Source of the DNA: Microtetraspora malaysiensis
GTDB taxonomy: Bacteria; Actinomycetota; Actinomycetes; Streptosporangiales; Streptosporangiaceae
NCBI RefSeq assembly: GCF_001528665.1
Contig: NZ_BBYJ01000005.1
Location: 310,001 to 374,000 of the forward strand
DNA: 64,000 nt
Reading direction: 5' to 3'
The notes under the pieces were generated by a model. It saw only the letters and a program-made list of their open reading frames with translations, did no database searches and was not told where the DNA came from. This document shows, in pieces, positions 1-7,699 of this stretch. The number at the start of each line of letters is the position of its first letter. Position 1 is the stretch's first letter. The position numbers and the translations under genes were made by a program.

Positions 1-1
1 C

Positions 2-1174
2 CGTGCGGCGCAGTGCCCGTTCGACCCGGCGCCCGAGCTGAGCCGCCGGATGGAAGAAGCGCCGGTTTCGCGAGTGAGACTGTGGGACGGCACCACCCCG
101 TGGATGGTCACCCGTTACGAGGATGTGCGCGCGGTGCTCGCCGATCCACGCGTCAGCGTCGACGTCACACAACCCGGCTTCCCGCACACCAACGCGGTGA
201 GCAGGGCACGCGACGCGCAGATGAAGACGCTGATGCAGATGGACGCGCCGGAGCACATCACGCAGCGGCGGCTCATGACCGCGGACTTCATGATCAAAAA
301 AATGGAGGCGCTGCGGCCGAGGATCCAGCATCTCGTCGATGGGCTTATCGATGAAATGCTCGCCGGTCCGAATCCGGTCGATCTGGTGGAGGCGATCGCG
401 CTACCGGTGCCCTCGCTGGTGATCTGCGAGCTGCTGGGGGTGCCCTACACCGACCGCGCCTTCTTCCAGCGCGTGGCCGGCGCGCTCGTCATGGACGAGC
501 CCGACCCCGCGCAGGCCATGGCCGCCAGCGAGGAGCTCAGCGGCTACCTCGACGACCTGGTGGAGAAGAAGAACGCCGAGCCGGGCGACGACGTCCTCAG
601 CAGGCTGGCCGTCGAGCAATACCGGACCGGCGCGATGACCCGGCAGGAGATCTCCACGATGGGCCAACTCCTTCTGGTGGCCGGGCACGACACCACCGCG
701 AACATGATCGCGCTGGGCACGGCCGCGCTGCTGGCGAACCCAGAGCAGCTGAACGCCGTCCGCGACGGCGACCCCGGCCTGGTGGCCAACGCCGTCGAAG
801 AGCTCCTGCGCTACCTGTCCATCACCCACACAGAAGCACGCCGCGTCGCGCGGGAGGACCTCGAGATCGGCGGCCGGCTCATCCGCAAGGGCGACGGCAT
901 CGTCGTCGTGAAGAGCACCGCCAACCGGGACCCGTCGGTCTTCGCCGACCCCGACGCTCTCGATGTCCACCGCAAAGCCCGCCATCACGTCGCCTTCGGT
1001 TACGGTCCCCACCAGTGTCTGGGCCAGGCACTGGCCCGGGTGGAACTGCAGGTCGTGTACGGCACGCTCTACCGGCGTATCCCCACGCTGGCCCTGGCCG
1101 TTCCACTGGAACAGCTGACGTTCAAACACCACGCCGTCTTCTACGGGGTCCGCGAACTGCCCGTCACCTGGTAA
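2..1174 (+). CDS. Cytochrome P450 (5' end outside window)
   Basis: Heme-thiolate monooxygenase, probably cytoplasmic, taking electrons from a small ferredoxin. The reading frame is open to the window edge and already contains the family's CPFDP-type N-terminal motif before the ATG at 50, so the true start lies upstream and 390 residues are visible. Seen: the I-helix oxygen-binding motif AGHDTT (about nt 680-697), the K-helix ELLR (ExxR) and the heme-binding loop FGYGPHQCLG with the axial Cys codon at 1016-1018. Size and motifs fit the soluble actinobacterial class (CYP105/107-like); the substrate cannot be told. A ferredoxin start follows 20 nt downstream but is broken, so the redox partner must come from elsewhere or the P450 is no longer served locally. 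Confidence 0.93.
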   Translation, partial: RAAQCPFDPAPELSRRMEEAPVSRVRLWDGTTPWMVTRYEDVRAVLADPRVSVDVTQPGFPHTNAVSRARDAQMKTLMQMDAPEHITQRRLMTADFMIKKMEALRPRIQHLVDGLIDEMLAGPNPVDLVEAIALPVPSLVICELLGVPYTDRAFFQRVAGALVMDEPDPAQAMAASEELSGYLDDLVEKKNAEPGDDVLSRLAVEQYRTGAMTRQEISTMGQLLLVAGHDTTANMIALGTAALLANPEQLNAVRDGDPGLVANAVEELLRYLSITHTEARRVAREDLEIGGRLIRKGDGIVVVKSTANRDPSVFADPDALDVHRKARHHVAFGYGPHQCLGQALARVELQVVYGTLYRRIPTLALAVPLEQLTFKHHAVFYGVRELPVTW

Positions 1175-1194
1175 ATCACCGAAGGAGAAAGCAC

Positions 1195-1275
1195 ATGAAG
1201 GTCACCGTCGACCAGGACGCCTGCACCGGTTCGGGGCAATGCGTTCTCATCTCACCGGAAGTGTTCGACCAACAG
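1195..1275 (+). pseudogene. 3Fe-4S ferredoxin, truncated after ~27 codons
   Basis: The start is convincing: AAGGAG at 1182-1187, ATG at 1195, and a first stretch with CTGSGQC, as in the 60-70 residue ferredoxins that pair with P450s. After residue 27 (VFDQQ) similarity stops abruptly. The expected acidic middle and the last cluster Cys (CP motif) are absent in all frames, although the frame stays open to 1698 over the antisense of the next gene. The cluster cannot be completed, so this is called a remnant. The 145 nt up to 1420 look coding-like on the minus strand but were not identified; a deletion junction near 1275-1280 is inferred. Confidence 0.75.
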
Positions 1276-1420
1276 GCTCGACATCGGCGGCGAGCGGCGG
1301 AGTGCGCGCGACCAGGGCCTGGATCGCGGACATCACGGCCGCGCGGTCGTCAGGGGAGCTGTCGCTATGACGCCATGTACGGCCCGGCTGACGCGGTCTG
1401 CGTCGCAGATTTCAGCGAAT

Positions 1421-2386
1421 TCAATCAACGCACGACTGGGAGCCGGCGAAGCCGTCCAGGGCAGCGCGGATTTCCTTGCGCATGGTGTCACTGCCGGTGT
1501 GCCCAGAGTCGTCCACAACGACGAGGCGCGCATCGGGCCAAGCCTGGGCCAATTGCCAGGCGGTCTCCAGTGGCCCACCCAGGTCGAAGCGGCCATGGAC
1601 GAGCACGCCGGGGATGCCGGCCAGTTTGTGTGCGTTGTGCAGCAGGACGCCCTCCTCCAGCCAGGCGGCGTTCGAAAAGTAGTGCGCGCAGATCCTGACA
1701 AAGGCCTGCAGATCAGCGGGTGGCCGGTCACTGTAGGCGTTCGGCTTGCCGTTCACCTCCAAGGAGATCACCGCGTCCTCCCAGGCCGTCCAGTCGTGAG
1801 CCGCCTTGGCCCGCACGGCAGGGTCGGGGTCGGACATGAGACGCGCGTAGGCGGCCAGCAGATCGCCATCGCGCTGGTCCTCAGGAACCCCCGCGCGGAA
1901 GCGCTGCCATTGTTCGGGAAAGAACCGGCCGACGCCGCGATAGAGCCAGTCGATCTCGGAGCGGCGGGTCATGGTGACGCCGGTGATGACCATCTCCGAC
2001 ACCCGCTCGGGGTGCGCCTCGGCATAGGCGAGCATAAGCGTGGAGCCCCACGACCCGCCGTAGAGCAGCCATCGGTCGACATGGAGATGTTCGCGGAGCC
2101 GCTCCATGTCGGCGACAAGATGGTGGGTGGTGTTGGCCGACAGATCAACTTCCGGGTCGCTCGCGTGGGGCAGGCTTCGCCCGCAGTTGCGCTGGTCGAA
2201 CAGGATGATGCGGTAGCGGGCCGGGTCGAAAGCACGGCGCTTGCCTGGTGTGCAGCCTGAGCCGGGCCCACCGTGGACGACGACCGCGGGCTTGCCCTCC
2301 GGGTTGCCGCAGACCTCCCAGTAGATGAGATGGCCGTCGCCGGTGTCCAGGTGTCCGCGGTCGTAGGGCTCGATGGGGGAGTACAT
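1421..2386 (-). CDS. pip: Prolyl aminopeptidase (proline iminopeptidase, S33)
   Basis: Alpha/beta-hydrolase that removes N-terminal proline from peptides, probably in the cytoplasm. At 321 residues it has the family's usual length. Seen: oxyanion motif HGGPG (residues 38-42), FDQRNCGRS (63-71), nucleophile elbow GGSWGS with Ser112, and C-terminal HGRFD and DSGHTGS carrying the catalytic Asp and His. No signal peptide. The ATG at 2386 lies 8 nt after a TATATT -10 box, so the message may be leaderless. The C-terminus runs to the edge of the scrambled DNA behind the broken ferredoxin, and the last residues (after DGFAGS) may be altered by that junction. Confidence 0.93.
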   Translation of the reverse strand: MYSPIEPYDRGHLDTGDGHLIYWEVCGNPEGKPAVVVHGGPGSGCTPGKRRAFDPARYRIILFDQRNCGRSLPHASDPEVDLSANTTHHLVADMERLREHLHVDRWLLYGGSWGSTLMLAYAEAHPERVSEMVITGVTMTRRSEIDWLYRGVGRFFPEQWQRFRAGVPEDQRDGDLLAAYARLMSDPDPAVRAKAAHDWTAWEDAVISLEVNGKPNAYSDRPPADLQAFVRICAHYFSNAAWLEEGVLLHNAHKLAGIPGVLVHGRFDLGGPLETAWQLAQAWPDARLVVVDDSGHTGSDTMRKEIRAALDGFAGSQSCVD

Positions 2387-2394
2387 GATTCGAA

Positions 2395-2400
2395 AATATA
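2395..2400 (-). promoter_or_regulatory. Leaderless -10 box of prolyl aminopeptidase
   Basis: On the minus strand TATATT occupies 2400-2395, followed by 8 nt and then the ATG at 2386. There is no Shine-Dalgarno sequence in that gap. Actinobacterial leaderless genes have this layout. No good -35 hexamer is visible. Confidence 0.5.
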
Positions 2401-2614
2401 GTCATTAGCCAGATGCAGGTTCCCGGCCACGAGAATGGCCCGCGCCCCCAGGAACAGCGTTCCCACTGAAGTTTCCCCGCTGCCGGATCCGTGACGTGCA
2501 GGTCCGTTGAATTCCCCCCGCCCACCAAGACGGCCGTCTCCGCAAAGTGGTCCCAGAATTACGGATGCCGCAACAAAATGGCCCCGGCGCCGACGGGCGA
2601 CGGCGTGCCGGGTA

Positions 2615-3196
2615 TCACTCGTCTTCGCCGATCCTGGCCAGGGCCGCGCGGAGACGGCCGGCAAGATCAAGGGCCTGCCGCGCTGACCAGGGGATCACTC
2701 CGTTCTCGGTCATCAGAGCGTGGTACTGCTGCTGCTCGTAAGGAGTCCCGGGAGGCAGGGGAGCGATGTGCCAGTGCAGGTGGGTGTTGCCCTGCTGGCT
2801 GCCCAGGGAGAGCAGGTAGGTGCGCTCGGAAGGAACGACCGCCTCGACCGCCAGGGTGACCCGGCGGACCGTCCGCATCAGCCGTAGGTAGGCCTCTTCG
2901 TCAAGATCCCGGACGACGTGCTCGACGTGGGCTTTGGGAGCCACCAGGACCTTGCCGGGCATCGTGGGGTAGCGATCCAGGAAAGCGATGTGGTGCTCAT
3001 CTTCGAAGACGATCTGCTCAAGGTCGTAGCCGGGAGCGCCCGTCAGGATGGCGCAGACGAAACAAGGACCGCCTCTGGTGCGCCGAACATAGCCGGCGAG
3101 ATCGAACGCTTCTTTCCGTGGGGACGACGGTTCACCTTGGCAATTCCGGGCGGGAAGGTCCCCGTCGGAGGAATGCACGCTCATGGTCGCCACCAT
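2615..3196 (-). CDS. HIT-family hydrolase/transferase
   Basis: Small nucleotide-binding protein of the histidine triad superfamily. Members hydrolyse or transfer nucleoside monophosphates from phosphoramidates or dinucleotides. The triad is seen as HLHWH near residues 138-142, preceded by QQGN, and the N-terminal half has CFVCAI (46-51) and the conserved YP.MPGKVLVAPK strand. It has 193 residues; ATG at 3196 or the in-frame ATG at 3181 are both possible, the latter removing a non-conserved MVATM leader. No signal peptide. The gene stands alone, head-to-head with the kinase-like gene at 3347. Substrate unknown. Confidence 0.9.
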   Translation of the reverse strand: MVATMSVHSSDGDLPARNCQGEPSSPRKEAFDLAGYVRRTRGGPCFVCAILTGAPGYDLEQIVFEDEHHIAFLDRYPTMPGKVLVAPKAHVEHVVRDLDEEAYLRLMRTVRRVTLAVEAVVPSERTYLLSLGSQQGNTHLHWHIAPLPPGTPYEQQQYHALMTENGVIPWSARQALDLAGRLRAALARIGEDE

Positions 3197-3346
3197 AGGC
3201 GGCCGCGAGCGGGCAGGAGCATCGTCGATGAATCCGCCGCCCGCGCCGCCGCCAACGAGGCCATCGCGGCGGAACGAATCCGGAAAGGCTCATCCCCGGC
3301 GGGTGTAGCGTCTGACACGCGAAGTTGATCAGAGGGGCGCCCGCCA

Positions 3347-4447
3347 TTGGAACTGCAAGACACACGGTTGGACATGTCGCATGGTGAGCGGGTCGGCAGA
3401 TACAGCGATGTCGCGAGCGCGTTGGCGTTGCACAGTGACCGGCAGCTCGGCGAGTCACTGGAGCAGGCGCAGGTTCTGGGCTCGGGGATCGGTGGCACCT
3501 CTGTACTGCTGGACATCGATGGCGTGCCGGTCTTCGCCAAGCGAATCCCGCTGACCGACCTGGAGCGCCGCGCAGGCAACGTGATGTCCACCGCGAACCT
3601 GTTCGGGGTGCCTCCGTTCTGCCAGTACGGACTCGTCGAGTTCGGCGGGCCAGGCTTCGGTGCATGGCGTGAACTCGCGGCCAATGTCATGACGACCAAC
3701 TGGGTCCTGGCCGGGCGCAGTGCGGCCTTCCCGCTGCTGTATCACTGGCGGGTGCTGCCGGGAGCGCCACCACCCAGCGATGAGCACGCCGACGTCGAGG
3801 CGGTCGTGCAGTACTGGGAGGGATCACCAGCGGTACGGGATCGCCTCCACGCCCTTGCCCGCGCCTCGGCCGGCATCGTGTTGTTTCAGGAGTTCATCCC
3901 CTACCGCCTCGACAACTGGCTCGCCGCTCAGCGAACCGCCGGCCAGGACGCGGCGATAGCGGCGAGCGCCATGGTCGAGTCGTGCCTGCGCACCGACGTG
4001 GCCTTCATGAACGGCCAGGGGTTGATGCACTTCGACGGCCACTTCGGCAACATCCTCACCGATGGTGAACGCCTGTACATCGCCGACCTCGGGCTGGCGA
4101 CTTCCTCCCGGTTCGACCTGTCCACGCAGGAGAGCGAATTCCTGGAGCGTAACCGGACCCACGACATCGGGTACGCGCTGATGCGGTTGGTCAACTGGCT
4201 CGTCACCAATGTCTGCGGGGTGAAGGTGCCGCAGAACGGGGGACCGGCGCGACGCAACGAGTACATTCGCGCGTGCGCGGACGGCGCGGACCCCGCCGGT
4301 GCTCCGCCGGCTGTGGCCGCGGTGATCCGCCGCTACGCGCCCGTGGCGGCGGCCATGAACGACTTCTACTGGGACCTGTTCGGCACCAGTAGGACGACGC
4401 CGTATCCGAGCAAGAAGGTCGAACGCGCCATGAGCGCAATGCGCTGA
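3347..4447 (+). CDS. Protein kinase-like/phosphotransferase-fold protein
   Basis: Has the kinase fold signature but belongs to no standard Ser/Thr kinase group I recognise. Seen: a Gly-rich loop (GSGIGGTS, residues 46-53), a likely ATP-binding Lys in VFAKR (63-67), a catalytic loop HFDGHFGN (His-x-Asp-x4-Asn) and a DLG metal motif in place of DFG. The middle has a long insertion with FQEFIPYRLDNW. Start: TTG at 3347 with AGAGGGGC upstream, or ATG at 3374; the first 9 residues are not conserved-looking. A perfect hairpin follows the stop. It could phosphorylate a protein or a small molecule; the target is unknown. No membrane segment. Confidence 0.7.
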   Translation: MELQDTRLDMSHGERVGRYSDVASALALHSDRQLGESLEQAQVLGSGIGGTSVLLDIDGVPVFAKRIPLTDLERRAGNVMSTANLFGVPPFCQYGLVEFGGPGFGAWRELAANVMTTNWVLAGRSAAFPLLYHWRVLPGAPPPSDEHADVEAVVQYWEGSPAVRDRLHALARASAGIVLFQEFIPYRLDNWLAAQRTAGQDAAIAASAMVESCLRTDVAFMNGQGLMHFDGHFGNILTDGERLYIADLGLATSSRFDLSTQESEFLERNRTHDIGYALMRLVNWLVTNVCGVKVPQNGGPARRNEYIRACADGADPAGAPPAVAAVIRRYAPVAAAMNDFYWDLFGTSRTTPYPSKKVERAMSAMR

Positions 4448-4454
4448 TCCCATT

Positions 4455-4504
4455 GTGACTGAGCGCTTCAGTTGGTGAGAATCGCCCCTGAAACGCTCAG
4501 TCAC
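4455..4504. terminator. Hairpin between convergent genes; copy A of a repeated palindrome
   Basis: GTGACTGAGCG and TTCAG pair with CTGAA and CGCTCAGTCAC, leaving one mismatch and a 15-nt loop. It sits 7 nt after the kinase-like stop and 25 nt from the convergent methyltransferase stop, so it may terminate both. No U-tract. A related element lies at 5348-5388 beyond the methyltransferase. Confidence 0.65.
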
Positions 4505-4529
4505 CACAGCCGATCGTGACGAGGCGCCG

Positions 4530-5300
4530 TTAGTTGGCTTCGAGAACGAAGAACAAGAAGCACAGGAACCTCGTGCTCGTGGGCTCGAATTCGCGGAGCT
4601 CCTCAGGGAACAGGTCGCGGGCTTCCGGCGCAAACGGCGGTTCGCTGATGACGCTGATGCGAAAGCCCGCCGCGGTGAAGGCTTCGGTCATCGCGTGCAG
4701 CGGCCGGTCCCAGAACCTCATCTGGACGGTCTGCCCGCCCTTGGTCCATTCGTCGGTCCGGCTGCGGGTCTCGAAGTACTTGGGCTTTTCCCCGGCCATG
4801 TGCTGAAAGAGAGTGATGCCGAAAGGATGGTGGACCGAGATGAGGAGTCGGCCGCCAGGCCTCAGCACGCGTCGCAGCTCGGCCAGTGTCGGTCCCCAGT
4901 CTTCCAGGTAGTGCAGTACCAGGGAGGCGATGACGTCGTCGAAGGCGTCGTCGGGGAAGGGCAGTGGGCTGGCCAGGTCGGCGACCCGTAGGTCCGCGTC
5001 GGTGCCCAGCCGCCGTCGGGCCATCTCCAGCATCCCGGCACTCGCGTCGACGCCGGTCACGATGGCGCCTCGATCGCGCAACACGGAGAACAGCGGACCC
5101 GAGCCGCAGCCGGCGTCGAGGATGCGCCTTCCGGTCACATCCCCGGCGAGCTCCAGCATCGCGGGCCGCTCGTAGTACGCGTTGACGAGACCGGTCTCGT
5201 TCTCGGCCGTGTACCCCTCGGCGATCCTGTCGTAGTCGTTGAATCGGGACGAATGTGCTATATCAACATGATTTTCGGGCGTAGTCGTCATGCGGGCCAT
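4530..5300 (-). CDS. Class I SAM-dependent methyltransferase
   Basis: Cytoplasmic methyltransferase of the UbiE/Methyltransf_11 type, 256 residues. Motif I is LDAGCGSGPL, motif II has VTGVDAS, motif IV ASLVLHYLEDW, then the usual LRRVLRPGGRLLIS strand. The C-terminal part (HPFGITLFQHMAG) resembles small-molecule methyltransferases; the acceptor is unknown. Start chosen at ATG 5300 because GGGTGG lies 6 nt before it; ATG 5291 is also possible. The frame is open further upstream but that part is not conserved. The gene is flanked on both sides by related palindromic elements, which could mean it moved as a unit. Confidence 0.87.
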   Translation of the reverse strand: MARMTTTPENHVDIAHSSRFNDYDRIAEGYTAENETGLVNAYYERPAMLELAGDVTGRRILDAGCGSGPLFSVLRDRGAIVTGVDASAGMLEMARRRLGTDADLRVADLASPLPFPDDAFDDVIASLVLHYLEDWGPTLAELRRVLRPGGRLLISVHHPFGITLFQHMAGEKPKYFETRSRTDEWTKGGQTVQMRFWDRPLHAMTEAFTAAGFRISVISEPPFAPEARDLFPEELREFEPTSTRFLCFLFFVLEAN

Positions 5301-5347
5301 TTTGGTCCACCCGTCACGGGTTGCGCAGACATACGGCCCGTTTGCCA

Positions 5348-5388
5348 TGACTGAGCGCACATCCGCCAACTGAAGCGCCAGGTCACAA
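5348..5388. repeat. Copy B of the palindromic element flanking the methyltransferase
   Basis: Read on the minus strand it has TTGTGAC, four variable bases, then CGCTTCAGTTGG. That matches 4453-4475 at 20 of 23 positions. Both copies also share TGACTGAGCG/CGCTCAGTCA. Here the palindrome is imperfect, and it lies about 50 nt before the methyltransferase start, where it could also act as an operator. Confidence 0.55.
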
Positions 5389-6227
5389 CAACTCGTCGAA
5401 TTAGATGGTGTCGCTGAGCGGCTCTGGGATGTTGTGAGCGCGTCGGTACTCGGCCTGTCTGGCCTTTCGCTCCCGCTCTTCGGGCTCCTCGCGCGACATG
5501 CGAACCAAGGGCTCGGCGTAGCGCGCTTGGGCGGAGGGCTCCAGATGTAGCCGGGCTCAAAAGTGTGGCGCACTTCTTCGACGAAGAGGGCGTGCCGGTG
5601 GTGTCGAGGGCGAGTGCCTTCCAAAAGGGCGAGGCCAGGATTCGGCTCAGGGTGATGGCCGGCGGATATTTGGGTGCGACCAAAGTCGAATCATCTGAAG
5701 GAGCGCGCCAGTGGGGGCCATGAAAACAGGTCCCACCTCACACGAAGATCGCCATTGAGGAGCACTATAGCGATCTTGTGTCAGGACTACTGAGAAAACT
5801 GTCGAATGCGTCAGATCAACTGAGCCTGTGTCGACTCAGTTAAGACGGGACAACAGGCCCGCTTGGGGCAAGTTGGATAGCTCGCGTCATACCAGACAGA
5901 ATTCACCTTCTGTCTTGTATAGCGTTTATCGCCACTTTTGTCGTTCTTGGCGTTCGTACGTTCCGACTGCGGGGTGGTCGTCGAGAGGGGAGCCCAGCTC
6001 CTCCCGCTGTCCCGGATTTCGCCTACCCCGGCCCGCCTGGGCGGCCGGGGCCGTGACGGCGGGGTTCCGCAGCGTACACGGCCTCGGCGGGAACTCTTGG
6101 TGGTCGCGTCCGGCGGGCGGCGGGTGGCCGACTCATGTGTCGCCGCGCCGCCGCGAGGGGTCGTGCGCCGGCCGCCTGCGTTGCCCGACCGTCCTTATGG
6201 TGATTTTCCGGACAGTCCGAGGGGGTC
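5389..6227. other. Gene-poor stretch with coding-like remnants
   Basis: No intact gene seen. On the minus strand about 5404-5530 reads as a charged C-terminus ending SDTI before a TAA, but upstream the frame is interrupted. The plus strand at about 5573-5720 also reads like protein (VAHFFDEEG...MAGGYLGA). From about 5700 to 5960 the base composition is visibly AT-richer than the surroundings, and 5895-5914 can form a 7-bp hairpin (GACAGAA/TTCTGTC). Best described as decayed or imported DNA. Confidence 0.5.
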
Positions 6228-6674
6228 TCAGAGGGCGTCGACGAAGGTCTCGGCTTCGGCCTGCGTCATGCCGGTCTCGCCGCGTACGAGGAAGACGGCC
6301 TGCTCGGCGCGTCCGGCGGCCTTCAGCTCGCGCACCCGCGAGGCGAGGTCGCCGGGTTGCCCATCCGGTTGGGTGGTCGGGACGGGGCGTCCTGCGTCCA
6401 GGGCGTCCACGACGTCCTTGGCATCCTTGAGGCTGAGCCCGGTTCCGTCTCTGAGCGCCTTGATCGCGTGGATCTTCTTGCCTTCGGCGCACAACGCACG
6501 GACGCGTTCCTGGAGGTCGCGCGGGATCGGCGGCGTCAGCCCCGGCGATCGCCACGCGAGCCGGGTGCTGGGCCGGGCACCTGCTCGGGCCGCCAGCACG
6601 ATGACGATTATCAGCGCGACGGCCATGACCAGGACGATGATGACGATCGCGGTCGTGCTTTCTATACCGAACAC
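6228..6674 (-). CDS. Membrane-anchored protein with two L7/L12 C-domain-like segments
   Basis: GTG start; 148 residues. Residues about 8-31 form one strongly hydrophobic helix (IVIIVLVMAVALIIVIVLAA). Two segments follow that resemble the helix-turn of the ribosomal L7/L12 C-terminal domain: one with IKALRDGTGLSLKDAKDVVD (about 70-89) and a second, more divergent, with AVFLVRGETGMTQAEAETFV (about 125-144). In L7/L12 this surface binds GTPase translation factors. Actinobacteria carry several proteins of unknown role with this motif behind a transmembrane helix. It is not the ribosomal stalk protein itself. Nothing nearby suggests a pathway. Confidence 0.75.
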   Translation of the reverse strand: MFGIESTTAIVIIVLVMAVALIIVIVLAARAGARPSTRLAWRSPGLTPPIPRDLQERVRALCAEGKKIHAIKALRDGTGLSLKDAKDVVDALDAGRPVPTTQPDGQPGDLASRVRELKAAGRAEQAVFLVRGETGMTQAEAETFVDAL

Positions 6675-6895
6675 GCCGTGATCGTACGACTTCGGCGATG
6701 CCTCGGGAACCTCTTTCGCGTTGCTCGATAATGGACATTATGTCAAGTAAATCCTCTGCCGCGAGGTTCCGGCGCCCATCGCCGCACGCATGCTCGGTTA
6801 CAGCGACCAGGTCACCCATAGGCACGCCGCAGCCGCCGCGGTCCCTTGGGCCGCTTACGCTGACGCCATTCGTGAACAGGTGACCAGGAGTGTCG

Positions 6896-7384
6896 ATGAC
6901 AACTGAGCATGGCTCCAGCCTGACTCACCTTCCTCGAGGCGCAACGGGATTCCGGGATCCCCAGACCGAACTCCTGCCGACCACGGACTCGCGAGCCTTC
7001 GCCTCGGCGTGTTATGAAGCGGCCCGGCGTGCGCGCTGCCGGATTATCGAGATCACACAGCCTGTTCTCACGCCCAACTTCCATACCGCCGTAATGAGCT
7101 GCCGAAGTCTCGACTTTGCCGTGTTGGGTCATGTCCATCTACCACTCATGGCGATCGCCCAGGTTCAAGCAGCCAGGTCAACCTCCGTGGTCTTCATCGA
7201 TGGCGTCCCTGAGATCGAAGAGGCGTTGAGATCTTCAGGCGCCTTCCGAATTCTGGCGTCGGACGAGCTGCGGAAACCCCTCGAACTGATCGACACCTCG
7301 AGCCTCGACCAGGCAGAATGCCGCCAGGTCGCCTATTGGAAGCCCGCGACCCTCGGTCAGCTGTTGTTCAACTACTGGGACTGA
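6896..7384 (+). CDS. Unrecognised protein, possible STAS-like fold
   Basis: 162 residues, not recognised. Start ATG 6896 is chosen because AGGAG (6886-6890) stands 5 nt before it; GTG 6890 overlaps that site. The stretch LGHVHLPLMAIAQVQAARS followed by SVVFIDGVPEIEEALRSSG resembles the helix and last strand of STAS anti-anti-sigma domains, but no phosphorylatable Ser motif is clear. No signal peptide or membrane segment. Codon use is less GC-biased than the neighbours. Isolated between two gene-free stretches. Confidence 0.6.
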   Translation: MTTEHGSSLTHLPRGATGFRDPQTELLPTTDSRAFASACYEAARRARCRIIEITQPVLTPNFHTAVMSCRSLDFAVLGHVHLPLMAIAQVQAARSTSVVFIDGVPEIEEALRSSGAFRILASDELRKPLELIDTSSLDQAECRQVAYWKPATLGQLLFNYWD

Positions 7385-7699
7385 GCTGAGTCCATCGAGG
7401 AAATCCGGCCGATTGAATATTGGAGGCCATCAGTAGACCGTCTGGGGTCTGTCCGATGGATGCGGGCAGTCGGCGCGGCGGTCTCGGCGTCGAGACGGCT
7501 GCATTCCTCGCCCCTGGTCGCCCTGGTCCGAGCCTCCCATACGGCCGGTCCTGGCGCTCAACGTGCCCGAGGCTCGCGGCGCAGCGGATGCGATGGGACT
7601 CGCCCGCACAGCAGGGCCGGTAGGCGAGTCCCGAGGCGTCCGGATCAGGCGGGCGCCGGTCCGTGGTCGCTCAGCTCTTGATCTGGCCGATGTCGGTCA
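7385..7699. other. Intergenic, no gene seen
   Basis: About 315 nt between the unrecognised gene and the 3' end of the SGNH hydrolase. No frame on either strand gives a protein-like sequence with a plausible start, and no strong hairpin was noticed. Confidence 0.5.

Noticed and set aside
5895-5914. GACAGAA/TTCTGTC hairpin as a terminator
   Set aside because: Short stem, no gene ends nearby and no U-tract; could be chance in the AT-rich patch.
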